Source: Catonia carolina | Taxonomy: Eukaryota; Arthropoda; Insecta; Hemiptera; Achilidae | Length of the DNA stretch: 64,000 bases | Assembly: GCA_035578175.1 (NCBI GenBank) | Contig: JAQMRL010000003.1 | Location: 96,641,969 to 96,705,968, forward strand | Direction of reading: 5' to 3' | Part shown: positions 35,205 through 45,210 of the stretch, in pieces | How the letters are laid out: every line of letters begins with the position of its first letter | Numbering within the stretch: position 1 is the first letter of the stretch | Made by a program: the position numbers and the translations under genes | The notes under the pieces: model-generated | What the model saw: only the letters and a program-made list of their open reading frames with translations | The model's database searches: none | What the model was told of the DNA's origin: nothing

Positions 35205-35318
35205 TTTACTTATGATCTGGAAACGTCTGAAAACGTGTTTATCCGGTAACAACTCGATTTGAAAAATCTACTTGACAGCAATACTTTCCTTCCTACATAT
35301 ACATAGGGCATGAGAAAG
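35205..35318 (-). repeat. ACTTTCTCTTGCC element, 5' fragment
   Basis: The complement of 35205-35318 reads TTTTTTACTTTCTCATGCCC and on to TCCGGTAACAACTCG, matching the first 100 or so bases of copies 1 and 2. Confidence 0.6.
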
Positions 35319-35334
35319 TAAAAAAGAAACACGG

Positions 35335-35440
35335 GTAATGGAACGGTTGGTTTTAATGTAAGGTTCCACATCCGGGTATTGAACATGGAACCATATGCTT
35401 CGTAGTCTTAGCAAGCCACCTATTGCCCCATGATAATAAA
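35335..35440 (-). repeat. SINE family 2-like fragment
   Basis: The complement contains a tRNA-like head ending GAAGCATATGGTTCCATGTT and a weak B box; decayed. Confidence 0.4.
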
Positions 35441-36393
35441 AGTAACCACGGTATATTCTGTGGTAAAAAAAACTATTAATATATTATTGATTCTTGTATA
35501 AAGTATATTGGGTAACAAATTATAATGATTGGTAATTGTTTAATTTAAAATAAGTACTACTTCATATTTCTATTTGCAAGTATAAACACTTAAAATATTG
35601 AATAATGAAGTATGGTTAAGACATAGGTACGTGTGTGAATAGGTGTGTGTCCGTGCGTGTAAAAGAATAGACCACCAGCATGGAAAAGAAAGATAACAAG
35701 GATGCGGTTGTTGAGGTGAGATTGATGGAAATTATATGTACCCTACACATTCCTTCTATATAGTAGATGGTTTAAACTTTAACCTCAAGGAACGTATACT
35801 ATAATATAGAATGTTTTTAAGTATTACGGTACTTGCAACTTATGAGAAAGAATACTGACGAGATATGTGTCAATTTTATAAAACAACCAAGCTCTCACTG
35901 GAATTTCATTTAAAGTACAGTAATTTGTTTATAAGTAAGGAAATTTATTATAAATATAATAAATTATTTGAAATTACATGAGATCGGACAGAGTTCGTCT
36001 TGATTTTATAAAACTAATAAATAGCCAATATTATATTTATTATAATCGGTGGCTTCCCTGTAAATCATATCGTCATGCATAATATCTCAAATCCACGACT
36101 TTCTATGATGAAAATGTCCTCATTAGAAACTTCACATACATGACACAGGTTTTTAATCAAATATTTTTAATAGCCTACATAATATAGTAGGCCTATTACT
36201 AAATATATTTTCATAAAAAAGTTTCTCCAAGCTTTTTAGTTCAAAACGATTGTTCCAGGAGTATAGTAGATTATTACTTACATAGTATTTTTTGAGTCAT
36301 CCAGATTTTCTGTTATTTTATTTTTGTAAATTTCGTCCAGGAATCCTAAGGACATGTCAAGAACTTACAAGGTAATATATATTATCTTAATTA
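35441..36393. other. AT-rich, nothing recognised
   Basis: No supported feature. Confidence 0.4.
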
Positions 36394-36403
36394 CAAATTA
36401 CCT

Positions 36404-36564
36404 GTAGAGCATGTGAACAGAGTGAGGGAGGATACAATACCTAAGCAGACACTGAGTAATAAGCCGGAGGGCAGGAGAGAACGAAGACGCCCGAGAAAGA
36501 GATGGGCAGATTTGAGAGATTCGGAACAGACAGAGACGCCTAATCCTTGAAAGGCAGAAGAAGG
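36404..36564 (+). mobile_element. 5'-truncated RTE-like LINE with TSD
   Basis: Only 161 bp. It encodes IPKQTLSNKPEGRRERRRPR and KRWADLRDSEQTETPNP, stop, then AGAAGAAGG. CAAATTACCT at 36394-36403 and 36565-36574 is a perfect 10-bp TSD. Same subfamily as 23103-23305. Confidence 0.8.
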
Positions 36565-36689
36565 CAAATTACCTAAAACTACAAGCTAACTTACAATAAA
36601 TGTTATCTTCTAATATTTACACAATACTTCATTGTTCTCTTTACATTCGCTGGAATGTTTTGAGAGATTCCTTAGTTTTAAGGTCTATT

Positions 36690-37135
36690 TAGTCTACTAC
36701 CAGCTAGTAAACTAGCGTCGTGAGAACGAAAATCTAGCAGCTAGTTTAGTTAAATCGCTAGTATTCACTAGCGCGCTAGGGACTTTAAACATGTTTGATT
36801 TTATTAGTGCTAGTAGGGGAGAAAAAAATCACACGATTGACTAGCGCTAGTAAACTAGCTCGGTGTGAACGTTATGAAAAGTTGCTAGACTAGCGCTAGT
36901 AGGAGAAAAAAGGTCACGTGATAAACTAGCGCTAGTAAATTAGCTCGGCGTGAACGTTTGGAAACGTTGCTAGTTGCTAGTTGTACTTTGTACAGCAATA
37001 CACAACGCAACTCACATAATGTTTTCAGAGCACTGACAATAATTAACTAGCTCCGTGGGAACCGTAATCGACGCGCTAGTAGATCCTGCTAGTACTAGCA
37101 GCTTGTAAACTAGCGTGGTGGGAATAGGCATTTAG
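36690..37135. repeat. CTAG-palindrome-rich block with 85-bp tandem units
   Basis: By my count CTAG occurs about 23 times in about 440 bp. CTAGCGCTAG appears exactly at 36841-36850, 36890-36899 and 36926-36935, and GCTAGTAAACTAGC is a recurring near-palindrome. Two tandem units of about 85 bp (from about 36811) share CTAGCTCGG, TGTGAACGTT and GTTGCTAG. The outer ends share AAACTAGCGTCGTGAGAA / AAACTAGCGTGGTGGGAA as direct, not inverted, copies. It resembles subterminal repeats of a DNA transposon; class unknown. Confidence 0.75.
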
Positions 37136-37539
37136 AGTCTTACAGATTCCTGAGTAATGTAGACTATATGCCATGATGTAATTTTTAAATCCTTTAAAAG
37201 TTTTTTGATTGGGATAATAAGTCATTCTTTATTTTATTTGTTTGGTGTAATGGTTAATTTTTATATCTACTGGTATATATACTAAAGTCTCGAGATTACC
37301 TTTTGCGTATGGTTGGGCTGTGAGGAATGGAAGTGAATATTTGACAGTGCTGCCAACATCAACAGTGAGACACTACTCCTACATTTCACTACTGTGCACG
37401 TACATTTTGTAAGCTGTGGTTTATTCCAAAAGATTGTTTTTCATAAACCTTATAAGAAATAATTGTGACCTGTATTATTGCCTATAGCTTAATTATATGA
37501 CTAGAAATGTTTGATTTACTGTAATTACTAGCTACCTTA

Positions 37540-37886
37540 TTCCACTAGAACAAAATTTTCTACGAATGAATCGCCTTCTTTACTATAGCTGTCACAGGCG
37601 TCTTCACTATCAGTCTCCATAGTATCTACCTAACCGCTTCCTTTTTTTACCAGACGTCAACAAAACTGTCGAAGTATAGCTTCTTCACTACTTTAATTTC
37701 CTTCTTTATTTTTCGAATTGTGGAAAGAGAAACATCACAGTAGTTAGCCACTCGCTCATGGCTTTTGTTAAGAGGCAGGGAAAGGCATTTGTGTTTAGCT
37801 TCAACTTCACAACATTTTATTACACTGCATATTATATTTCGTTCAGCACTGTCAATAGTCTGCCAACGTTTTCGAGAAACTAACAT
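37540..37886 (-). CDS. Possible coding exon with helix-turn-helix region
   Basis: The minus strand opens with ATG at 37884-37886 and runs 79 codons (stop at about 37647): KRWQTIDSAERNIICSVIKC, then LPLNKSHERVANYCDVSLST, IRKIKKEIK. The ERVANYCDVSLSTIRKIKKE segment has helix-turn-helix character like the N-terminal DNA-binding domains of some insect Tc-like transposases and their host-derived relatives. A donor-like GTAGTG follows the KKEIK codons (37686-37691), so this may be a first exon. Farther along the same strand a short acidic frame METDSEDACDSYS...LVE (about 37620-37545) could be a last exon or chance. Upstream, the minus strand has TTTCAGTACA near 38000 as an initiator candidate. Family not identified with certainty. 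Confidence 0.35.
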
Positions 37887-38533
37887 TTCTGTTTACGGTA
37901 ACAAACAGTTATATTCGTACAGTTAACCTAGAAAAGGTTCCGCGATATACTGTACATGCTCTGGGTATAGAATAAGTTGCTGTATTTGTTGTACTGAAAT
38001 TAAACCAGTCGCGCATGCTCACTGATGCTTTTCCCTCTACCCCACGTTGCAACCAAAAGCAAACTCGTGACTCAAGTAACTACATTATACTACCTATTGT
38101 ATAATTAGATACCAGGTTCAGACGGTACAGTAACGCCATAAAATATGACATAATCATTTACTCTTGAATAATTTTGAAAATTACTTATGGGTCAGATATC
38201 CAAAAAATATCCCATCCGATTCCTATGTAGTAAGTTATGTAAACCTTCCAAAAATAAAAGAGATCATACCACGTTTTTAAATATATGTTACCTACGTTTT
38301 TTTATAACGCGTATTCAGTTATTTTCATGCTCAGATAAAACTACCAAAGATATGTATTTAACGTAATAGTTTAGTACTGAACAAGAGGAAGAAACTTATC
38401 ATTTATGGAAACGCATTTAAATTTAGCGGTCATTCTTAGAAGAATAATTGAGAATATTCAACCATTGTTTGTCTTTAAAAAAGGTTTCTTTCAAAGAGTT
38501 AATAACGTTAATTTATATAATTTAAAAAAGTAA
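37887..38533. other. Non-coding
   Basis: Contains GCATGCGCG-type CpG motifs near 38010-38025, possibly the 5' region of the minus-strand exon at 37886; otherwise nothing. Confidence 0.3.
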
Positions 38534-38535
38534 TA

Positions 38536-39471
38536 ACGAGGTAGGTTCAAAAAGTTTCCGGAATGGTCACGTACAGTCAAGTATATGTTTGCTGGAAGGG
38601 AAATTTTTGTTTAGGAGGTTGGCATCACGACTAAGGAAGGTACTGATCGCTCAGCAGGCAGTTGGAGTTGGTTTTCTGCGTGCAGTGAATGATATTTTAG
38701 ACGTAGTTTTTTCTTTTGTCGGATTGTGAAATGTCGTCATCAGAGCAGCGTGCCAATATCAAATTCTGTGTGTTGCTGAAGAAATCGTCCTCGGAGACTC
38801 TTGAGATACTGAAGAAAGCATACGGAAATGATGCGATGAAGAAAACGGCAGTTTACGAGCGGCACAAGCGTTTTCGTGACGGTCCCAAGATTGTAGATGA
38901 TGTTCAGACTGGGCGGCCTTCTCTTCTACCTCAGATGAGATGGTGAGCGCGTTCGACAACACGTGCGTGCGGATAGGCGAAAAACCATCGGTACTATTGC
39001 CTCTGAACTAGGCATTTCAGATGGGATTGTTCACAGTATTCTTCGTAATGATTTGAACATGCATCGTGTTTGAAAATAGGGCACGGATTGATTGTTTTTT
39101 TATGCCGACAATGCCCCATCACATTGATCCCTAATGGTGAAGCAATACCTTGCGAAGAACAATGTCACCACTCTGGAACAACCTCAATATTCTCCCGATC
39201 TTGCACCACTCGATTTTTACCTGTTTCCACCGCTGAAAATGACATTGAAGGAATATAATTTTTCTGATTCATCAAAGGTGAGGAAAAATGCGACGAAGCA
39301 GGTTATAGAGCTTTCGAAAAACGGCTTTCAGGAGTGTTTCCAACAATTGCATGAACGGTAGAATAAGTGCGTAGATGTAGGAGGAGAGTATTTGGAAGGA
39401 AAATAAAGTAAAAATGTTAGTTTTAATAAATTTGTATTAACCAATTCTGGGAACCTTTTGACCATACCTCG

Positions 39472-39472
<1 letters not shown>
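38536..39472 (+). mobile_element. mariner element, family B, internally deleted
   Basis: The ends are imperfect inverted repeats: ACGAGGTAGGTTCAAAAAGT at the left and the complement of CTTTTGACCATACCTCGT at the right. TA is on the left (38534-38535), and on the right the element runs into a TA microsatellite. At 937 bp it is shorter than the usual 1.3 kb or so. Confidence 0.85.
38731..39363 (+). pseudogene. mariner transposase, broken
   Basis: The N-terminus is MSSSEQRANIKFCVLLKKSS and KTAVYERHKRFRDGPKIVDD (HTH half), with a stop at 38944. After a frameshift, IGTIASELGISDGIVHSILR follows. The central catalytic region is deleted near 39070. It resumes with a degenerate FMPTMPHH where family members have a DNA-binding/catalytic Asp motif, then QPQYSPDLAPLDFYLFPPLK (third catalytic Asp region) in the +2 frame to a stop at 39361. 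Mariner transposases cut and paste at TA; this copy cannot. Confidence 0.85.
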
Positions 39473-39528
<56 letters not shown>

Positions 39529-39535
39529 TATATAT
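39473..39535. repeat. (TA)n microsatellite
   Basis: About 28 TA units with interruptions, directly at the mariner end; it probably grew from the TA target site or was a pre-existing TA run chosen as target. Confidence 0.9.
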
Positions 39536-39956
39536 AAATTATGAATCCATAGGACACATGAAGTTTCAAACATAGACTATACGAAATGATACAAATTTGA
39601 ATGACGAACTGAAGTTGAATGTAAAATAATAGATTACATCACGTCATTTCGATCGTAATTACAATTAAATAAATTAACAAGTGAACGGGTTTGTGAAATT
39701 AACAATGATATAGTGATAGAAATAACTTATTACTGTACTGCATTTAACAACAAGTACCATTTTGCCTACTCATAGAAATATGCTTAAGTACGCTTTAATT
39801 GCAACAAATTATTATATGCTACATAAATTGTATTAACTTCACTTGCAATAGTACACTAATTTTGGCCATAAAATAATTGTAGTTATAAGCAAAATATTCA
39901 GGTGGAGTACGCGCATTTACTTGTTTGGGCAGCAGCCCGAAAAATATTTACCATTA
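39536..39956. other. Non-coding
   Basis: No supported feature. Confidence 0.4.
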
Positions 39957-40158
39957 ATTTCATCAACTTTTTTTTTTAACGTTAATTTTATTTAGAAACT
40001 ATACAGTACAGTATAACCATCCAAAAGCTTAACTAAATTTTGAAAAAAACAAATGACTTGATAAATAAACAGAAATATTTTTTTAAAGAATACATCCCAG
40101 TGGATAATTCAAAAGTATAGTGGATTTCAAAAAATAAGGTAATAAAAATATAGAACAA

Positions 40159-40500
40159 TTAGATCAATAGATCTCTACTCCATTTTCTTCGTAGGCGTCG
40201 GAGTGGTAAGTTTCGTCTTGACATTTGCTGTATTAGGGGATTGATGTGATCTGTTAATTTTCTGTTTAATTTGGAATATTTTAATTTAGCAGTTTCTGTT
40301 ACAAAAGGGATTTTCAAATCGGAATGCAATGTTAAATTTGTTACGTAATATGGGGCGTTCGTTATCATCCGAAGTATTTTTGACTGATGAGTTTGAATTT
40401 TTTGAATGTGAGTTTTCTTTGCGGTCCCAAAAATTTCAATACCGTAATTCCATATCGGTCGTAAATAGGCTTTGTATGTTAATAATTTAAATTTTAATTT
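40159..40500 (-). pseudogene. LINE ORF2 C-terminal part, sense half
   Basis: Reads LKFKLLTYKAYLRPIWNYGI, EIFGTAK, LRMITNAPYYVTN and LRRLRRKWSRDLLI, with a stop at about 40159. It is open throughout, but separated from the RT core by the inversion at 40500/40501. Confidence 0.85.
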
Positions 40501-41660
40501 GATTTATTTGGAGAACATCTCAGCAACGTATTTAAACCTCATGTGCAAACAGGAGACATTGAGTTTGACAGGGATGTACAGGAATTCGTAACGTGCCCAA
40601 CAACGCTATCGTTGCCGCCTAAACCTGTGAGTTTAAACGAGGTCAAGAGTATTATTAAACGTCTTCCATTGCACAAGTCACCAGGTCTGGATTTGATAAC
40701 TGCAGAGATATTAAAGGAGTTACCAGAAAGAGGGATAATTTTTATACGAAACATATTTAATGCTATTCTCAGAACTGCGCATTTTCCTTTACAATGGAAA
40801 TTGTCAACTATTGTTTTATTTCAGAAGCCGGAAAAACCATCTCACTGTGTAAGCTCTTACCGGCCCATTAGCCTTCTTTCAGTCGTGTCTAAACTTTTTG
40901 AACGAATTTTGTTAGATCGACTTTCGCCGATAATTGAAGCTACAACTCCAAATTATCAGTTTGGATTCAGAAGGCAGCATTCAACAACTCATCAGCTGCA
41001 CAGAGTGGTTGATTTAATTTCTGTAGGGTTAGAACAAAAATTATACACATCGGCTGTATTTCTGGATATTAGTTCGGCGTTCGATAAGGTTTGGCATCCC
41101 GGGCTTTTGTATAAATTAAAATCTATTTTTTCTGATACATATTATGGAATTCTGAGATCATTTTTAGAGGATAGATATTTTGTTGTGCGCCAAGGTTTGG
41201 AATATTCTAATGTCTGGCATATCGAAGCAGGAGTTCCTCAAGGGTCCATATTATCTCCTGCTTTGTACTCCATATTTACGTCTGACTTCCCGGAAAATGA
41301 CTTCACGACAGTAGCAGCGTACGCAGATGATACCGTTCTGTTATGCAGCAGTGAATCTCCAGAAGAAACTTCGATGAACATCCAAAACCACTTGTATGAG
41401 GTATCTACATGGCTCAAAAACTGGAGAATGAAAGTTAACCCGCTGAAATCTGTGCAAGTGACTTTTACTTTAAGAAGAAGAACTTGTCCAACTGTTTACC
41501 TGGATAACAATGAGATACCGCAAGAAAATAAAGTTCGATATCTGGGCCTCCATTTAGACCGTAGACTGACTTGGGGATATCATATCAAAACAAAACTTTT
41601 GCAACTAAATAACCGTACAAGATTACTTTCAAAATTCATCAACGGAAAATCAACTCTATC
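40501..41660 (+). CDS. LINE reverse transcriptase, inverted half (partial ORF2)
   Basis: Open from the junction (DLFGEHLSNVFKPHV...) to NGKSTLS at 41660; the remaining codons to 41715 are flanking DNA read by chance. Counting from the GTG at 40543, RT motifs appear in order: YRPISLLSV (about 106-114), FGFRRQHSTTHQL (about 140-152), motif A AVFLDISSAFDKVW with Asp near 175, motif B GVPQGSILSPALY (about 230-242), and motif C AYADDTVLL with YADD at about 260-263. KVRYLGLHLDRRLTW marks the start of the C-terminal region. All catalytic aspartates are intact. The endonuclease domain is absent (5' truncation). It lacks its C-terminus in frame, so it is not expected to be functional despite the open frame. 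Confidence 0.9.
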
Positions 41661-41673
41661 ATTTCATCAACTT

Positions 41674-42714
41674 AAAGTCATTTCTCCATCGAAATTTTAT
41701 TTCTACCTACTATAGCTTTCATTTTTCATTTTTACTCTTTTCATGTCAACGTCCTTTTTATTTTTGGAAAATTAAAATCAAGATATATTTCTTTTATTAA
41801 ATTTTATTTACGAAGATTATGAAAAATAAATCAATGTAAAAAAAATTTCTTTCTGATGTATATTTTTGTAGCCCTTTCTCATGAATTTCAATGGGCAGAT
41901 TTTAACCACTTCTGCATCGTTTTTAACCTATTCGTAAACAGATTCTTTTAAATTATTGTAAATCTAATATTTTTCTCGGAGAATAGTAAAGTTTGTAAAA
42001 CCTTTAAAATGAATTTGTTTTATTATAATGTTTGGAATTCCTGGTCAAGGTATTTGTTCAGTTTTCCTCTGCCTTTCCAAACGAATGGCTTAGTCGATCT
42101 CCTTTTTGTTTCGTGCAGTAGTACTGTGCCCTCCCAATTAGTACTGTGCCCTCCCAATTTCTTATTCAAACATTTTCGCCATGTCATAATAGTATATCAT
42201 AATGTAATATATTATTTTACGCGCTCATAAGGTTAATCTACAATAATTTGTTAAAAATAGGAAAATAAGATATTTTTTTAATAAATCACTGAATCACAAA
42301 AATATAAAGATAACTGACTTTTATAAATAGTTCAAAAAACCTTCCGGAACAATCATTATGATATTTAAGGGTATCTCAGCATTGAAAGATAAGTTGTAAT
42401 TATATTTTTACAACTATTCCTTCAGTTTGAAATAACATTTGAAAAATTCTTACAACAACACATTAGGCTTAATTCTACAGCAATTTTACATAAATATAAG
42501 TCCATTTATAAAGGCAATACGCATGCTGTACATACCTGATCATGCTGTAAGGAGGCTAATGCCAGACCTTTGCGAGACCTCGCAAAAAGAAACAATGAAG
42601 GAGGATCGTTACGTTCATCAAGTGGGAATTTGTGGTTTAATTAAAAATTTAGCGGTATACATTTTTTATTTAGGTCACATCGATAATTTCGTATTTAACG
42701 AATACTGTGGGTTA
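41674..42714. other. Non-coding; small tandem duplication
   Basis: TTAGTACTGTGCCCTCCCAA-type unit of 20 bp is duplicated at about 42119-42159. Frames at 42009-42230 and 42439-42723 have no recognisable family. Confidence 0.4.
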
Positions 42715-42832
42715 TGGATCTAAAACGATGAGTTATTACGTGTAATAATTTCTAGACCCTAGCCGGGAATCAATCCGGGACCTTCTGCTTTGAAGGCTAA
42801 CAATCTAACCACTGCGCCGCAGAGGTTGCCTC
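42715..42832 (-). repeat. SINE family 2 copy
   Basis: The complement starts CTCTGCGGCGCAGTGGTTAG (good A box) and has GGTCCCGGATTGATTCCCGG as the B-box region, then GGGTCTAGAAATTATTACAC. Confidence 0.75.
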
Positions 42833-43917
42833 AATTTTAGTTGTTTCAAAAATTTTATAGTGCATTTTTTAATAAAAAGGAAAACAAATATGTAGATCAT
42901 AATGCATAGAACAAATTCTAAAATAAGTACAGATGTAAAATTAAAAGATCAGATAATAAGTTTTTACTTTATTACTTCATTTGAAGTAAGCTAATGAAAT
43001 TTAAAATTCTTATGTTACTGACACGAATAACAACAGAATTACTTCTTTAAAAAGTTTGAACGTTTACGTTTTATTTATTTACGATCAGTGATGATAAAAT
43101 TGTTTCACTAAACGTTATTTATTATTGTTTATAGTTATTAAATTTAAATCTTTAAATCTTTATATATATTAGACAGTTTACGTCAAACAAACCGAGTTCA
43201 AAGATGGACCAAAATGTTAACTCATATATCTGTCTATTTACTTAGTGATAGTAAATCTTTAAGTTTTTAGATATAAATATACTAGCACTGGAAATAACGG
43301 ATTACGGTATTTAAAGAATTTTGGAAAGATAAACCCACTGTTTACCACATGGCTTAAACAGTCCACCGATTTAAAATATAACAGACAGAAGGAATACAGA
43401 ATTTATAAAACCTGAAAGAAGACTGTTACGTTTGTACCACAACGGCAATAAATTAAGTGTTAATTAGAGTCACTGGTTACTTACGCACACTGAAAATACA
43501 AATTTAGAATTCGTCCTTGTCAAGGAACAGAAAAAATATTGTGAAGAATTTTCTTGTAAACGAAGGATGACAGGATATATTTTTTATTTGTTATTTCATT
43601 TTTTCGATTAATACAAATTAAAAGTAAAATAAAATTTATAATATCATAAATACCATCGTAAGTAAAAATAAGCATCAACATCATAATTTAAAAAATAATA
43701 ATAAATAGGAGAGAACGTTAATAACTTTTGAGAGAGTTAATGTAATATGAATTTTCCCCGAAACAGTATTATAATTGTACAATTATGTGAGGGGAATTAT
43801 TTTTATCTTCGAAAAGTTTCATTAAATAAACAATGTCCCGTTCAAAAATAATACGAACCTGAGTTTGAAGCTCAATTGTTAAAAGAATATGAAATAGATT
43901 GTTACGTACTGTATGTC
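42833..43917. other. AT-rich, nothing recognised
   Basis: No supported feature. Confidence 0.4.
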
Positions 43918-44062
43918 AATTTTTTTTGTTTTGGTTTTACGTCTGACTGTTCTGCAATTTCTGCTAAAGCAGACGGTGGATGATGATAATGAAAATGAGT
44001 GATGGAAAAATGCCAGACCTGACCAGAAATCGAACCCTGGACCCCGGCGTAGAAGCAGTATT
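43918..44062 (-). repeat. SINE family 1 copy, 5'-truncated
   Basis: The complement reads TTCTACGCCGGGGTCCAGGG, B box GGTTCGATTTC, then the family tail CTGCTTTAGCAGAAATTGCA and CAGTCAGACGTAAA with poly(A) (T run 43920-43927). The A box is missing. Confidence 0.8.
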
Positions 44063-44524
44063 TCAAATTAATGCCCATTTGGCTCTGCATTGTAGGTGAA
44101 AACTTGAACTTTTAATCTATATTTTTTTAAGTTTTATTGACATTAGAACAAAAAAGTGCCCATTTTTGAAGAAATTTTGCGAATTAATCATGTTTGATTG
44201 AGTCAATAAGCTAATGAGCGAGTCCGTTTGTATTTATATCTACAAACAAAAACGCGAAATAAAGCTGACTGATTGGTTAAGGTACTTAACATGAAATGTG
44301 CAGTACTGCAAGTTCTAGAAACTTGAAATTTGTTTAATTCTGTCATAGATATCCGTTAAAAAATTAATAAAAAGATTTCAATAATACTGCTCAAAAAGGA
44401 ATAAAAACATAAAAGATTTATATGTTGCTGGTATAGGCTATTACTTAAATTTGCAGGAATAATAACTTTTCTATTGGAAAATTGAGGAAGTTTATGAAAT
44501 AAGCTTCTCCGAAATACATAAATA

Positions 44525-44715
44525 AGGATCGACCCGTGGAGCCCAGTGGCTAGGCTATGCTACGAAACAGAAGGTCCTGGGTTCTACTTCCGGCTAGGAC
44601 CTGGAAAATTATAATTCATTCAAACCCATCGATACTAATTAGTACACCGTTCCCTAACCCCAAATATTCGCTAATGATTAAGCTATTGACGCGACGTTAA
44701 ACTAAAAAGATAAAT
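44525..44715 (+). repeat. SINE family 2 copy
   Basis: Head GAGCCCAGTGGCTAGGC, CTGGGTTCTACTTCCGGC at the B-box position, tail with TTCGCTAATGATTAAGCTAT and TTGACGCGACGTTAAAC. Confidence 0.7.
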
Positions 44716-45099
44716 ATCGTAATATTGGAAAATAAAATAATATATTTATGAATGTAAAGGGGAAGAGAGCGAGAATCACAAATACAACATAAAATTTATT
44801 CTTAAAAATCTGAAAAATTAACTCATTACCTTATATCGTCCGCAAAAATATACAATTGTTCGAATTTTCAAGGTTTCATGCCACAAGAATTGTTTAAAAG
44901 AAATATTTCATCGGAATATCATTTTTGAAAAATTAGTATAACACAAACATGCAAATGGTTATCATGGTGCAGATGAATAATGGAATACCTGTAGTGAGAA
45001 AACGATATTACCTCTTTAATCGACCAACGGAATTACGTTCTAACAAATTAAAAACATTACAAAATGACTCAGTCATTTAAGAAAGCGACTGGTAACCTC

Positions 45100-45210
45100 A
45101 GGCGGAAATTAGAATTAGATTCGATTTCCATTTAGGGTGTGGAACAATTTAGCCTGTTAAACCCACTGTACCTTACTGTTCACTTAATCTCTAATTACCA
45201 AAGAATTTAT
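45100..45210 (+). repeat. SINE family 2 relic
   Basis: TAGATTCGATTTCCATTTAG and CCTGTTAAACCCACTGTACC keep the B-box and tail order; decayed. Confidence 0.4.

Larger units (their letters stand above)
39970..41660 (-). mobile_element. Jockey-like LINE with 5' inversion (twin priming) and 13-bp TSD
   Basis: Flanked by perfect ATTTCATCAACTT at 39957-39969 and 41661-41673. 39970-40500 is the sense 3' end on the minus strand: T-run complement of poly(A) at about 39970-39977, then 3' UTR, then coding to LKFKLLTYKAY. 40501-41660 is the upstream part, inverted to the plus strand and ending INGKSTLS. Joined in ORF order the two ends line up residue for residue with sister copies (RHSRLPLRSKLLIYK), so nothing or almost nothing was lost. 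The target reads AACTT/AAAG, compatible with an L1-type endonuclease. Confidence 0.9.

Noticed and set aside
36690..37135. CRISPR-like or satellite array
   Set aside because: Only two tandem units and short palindromes without spacers; better explained as transposon-type repeats.
39328..39573. Frame with a Tyr-Ile repeat
   Set aside because: Translation of the TA microsatellite.
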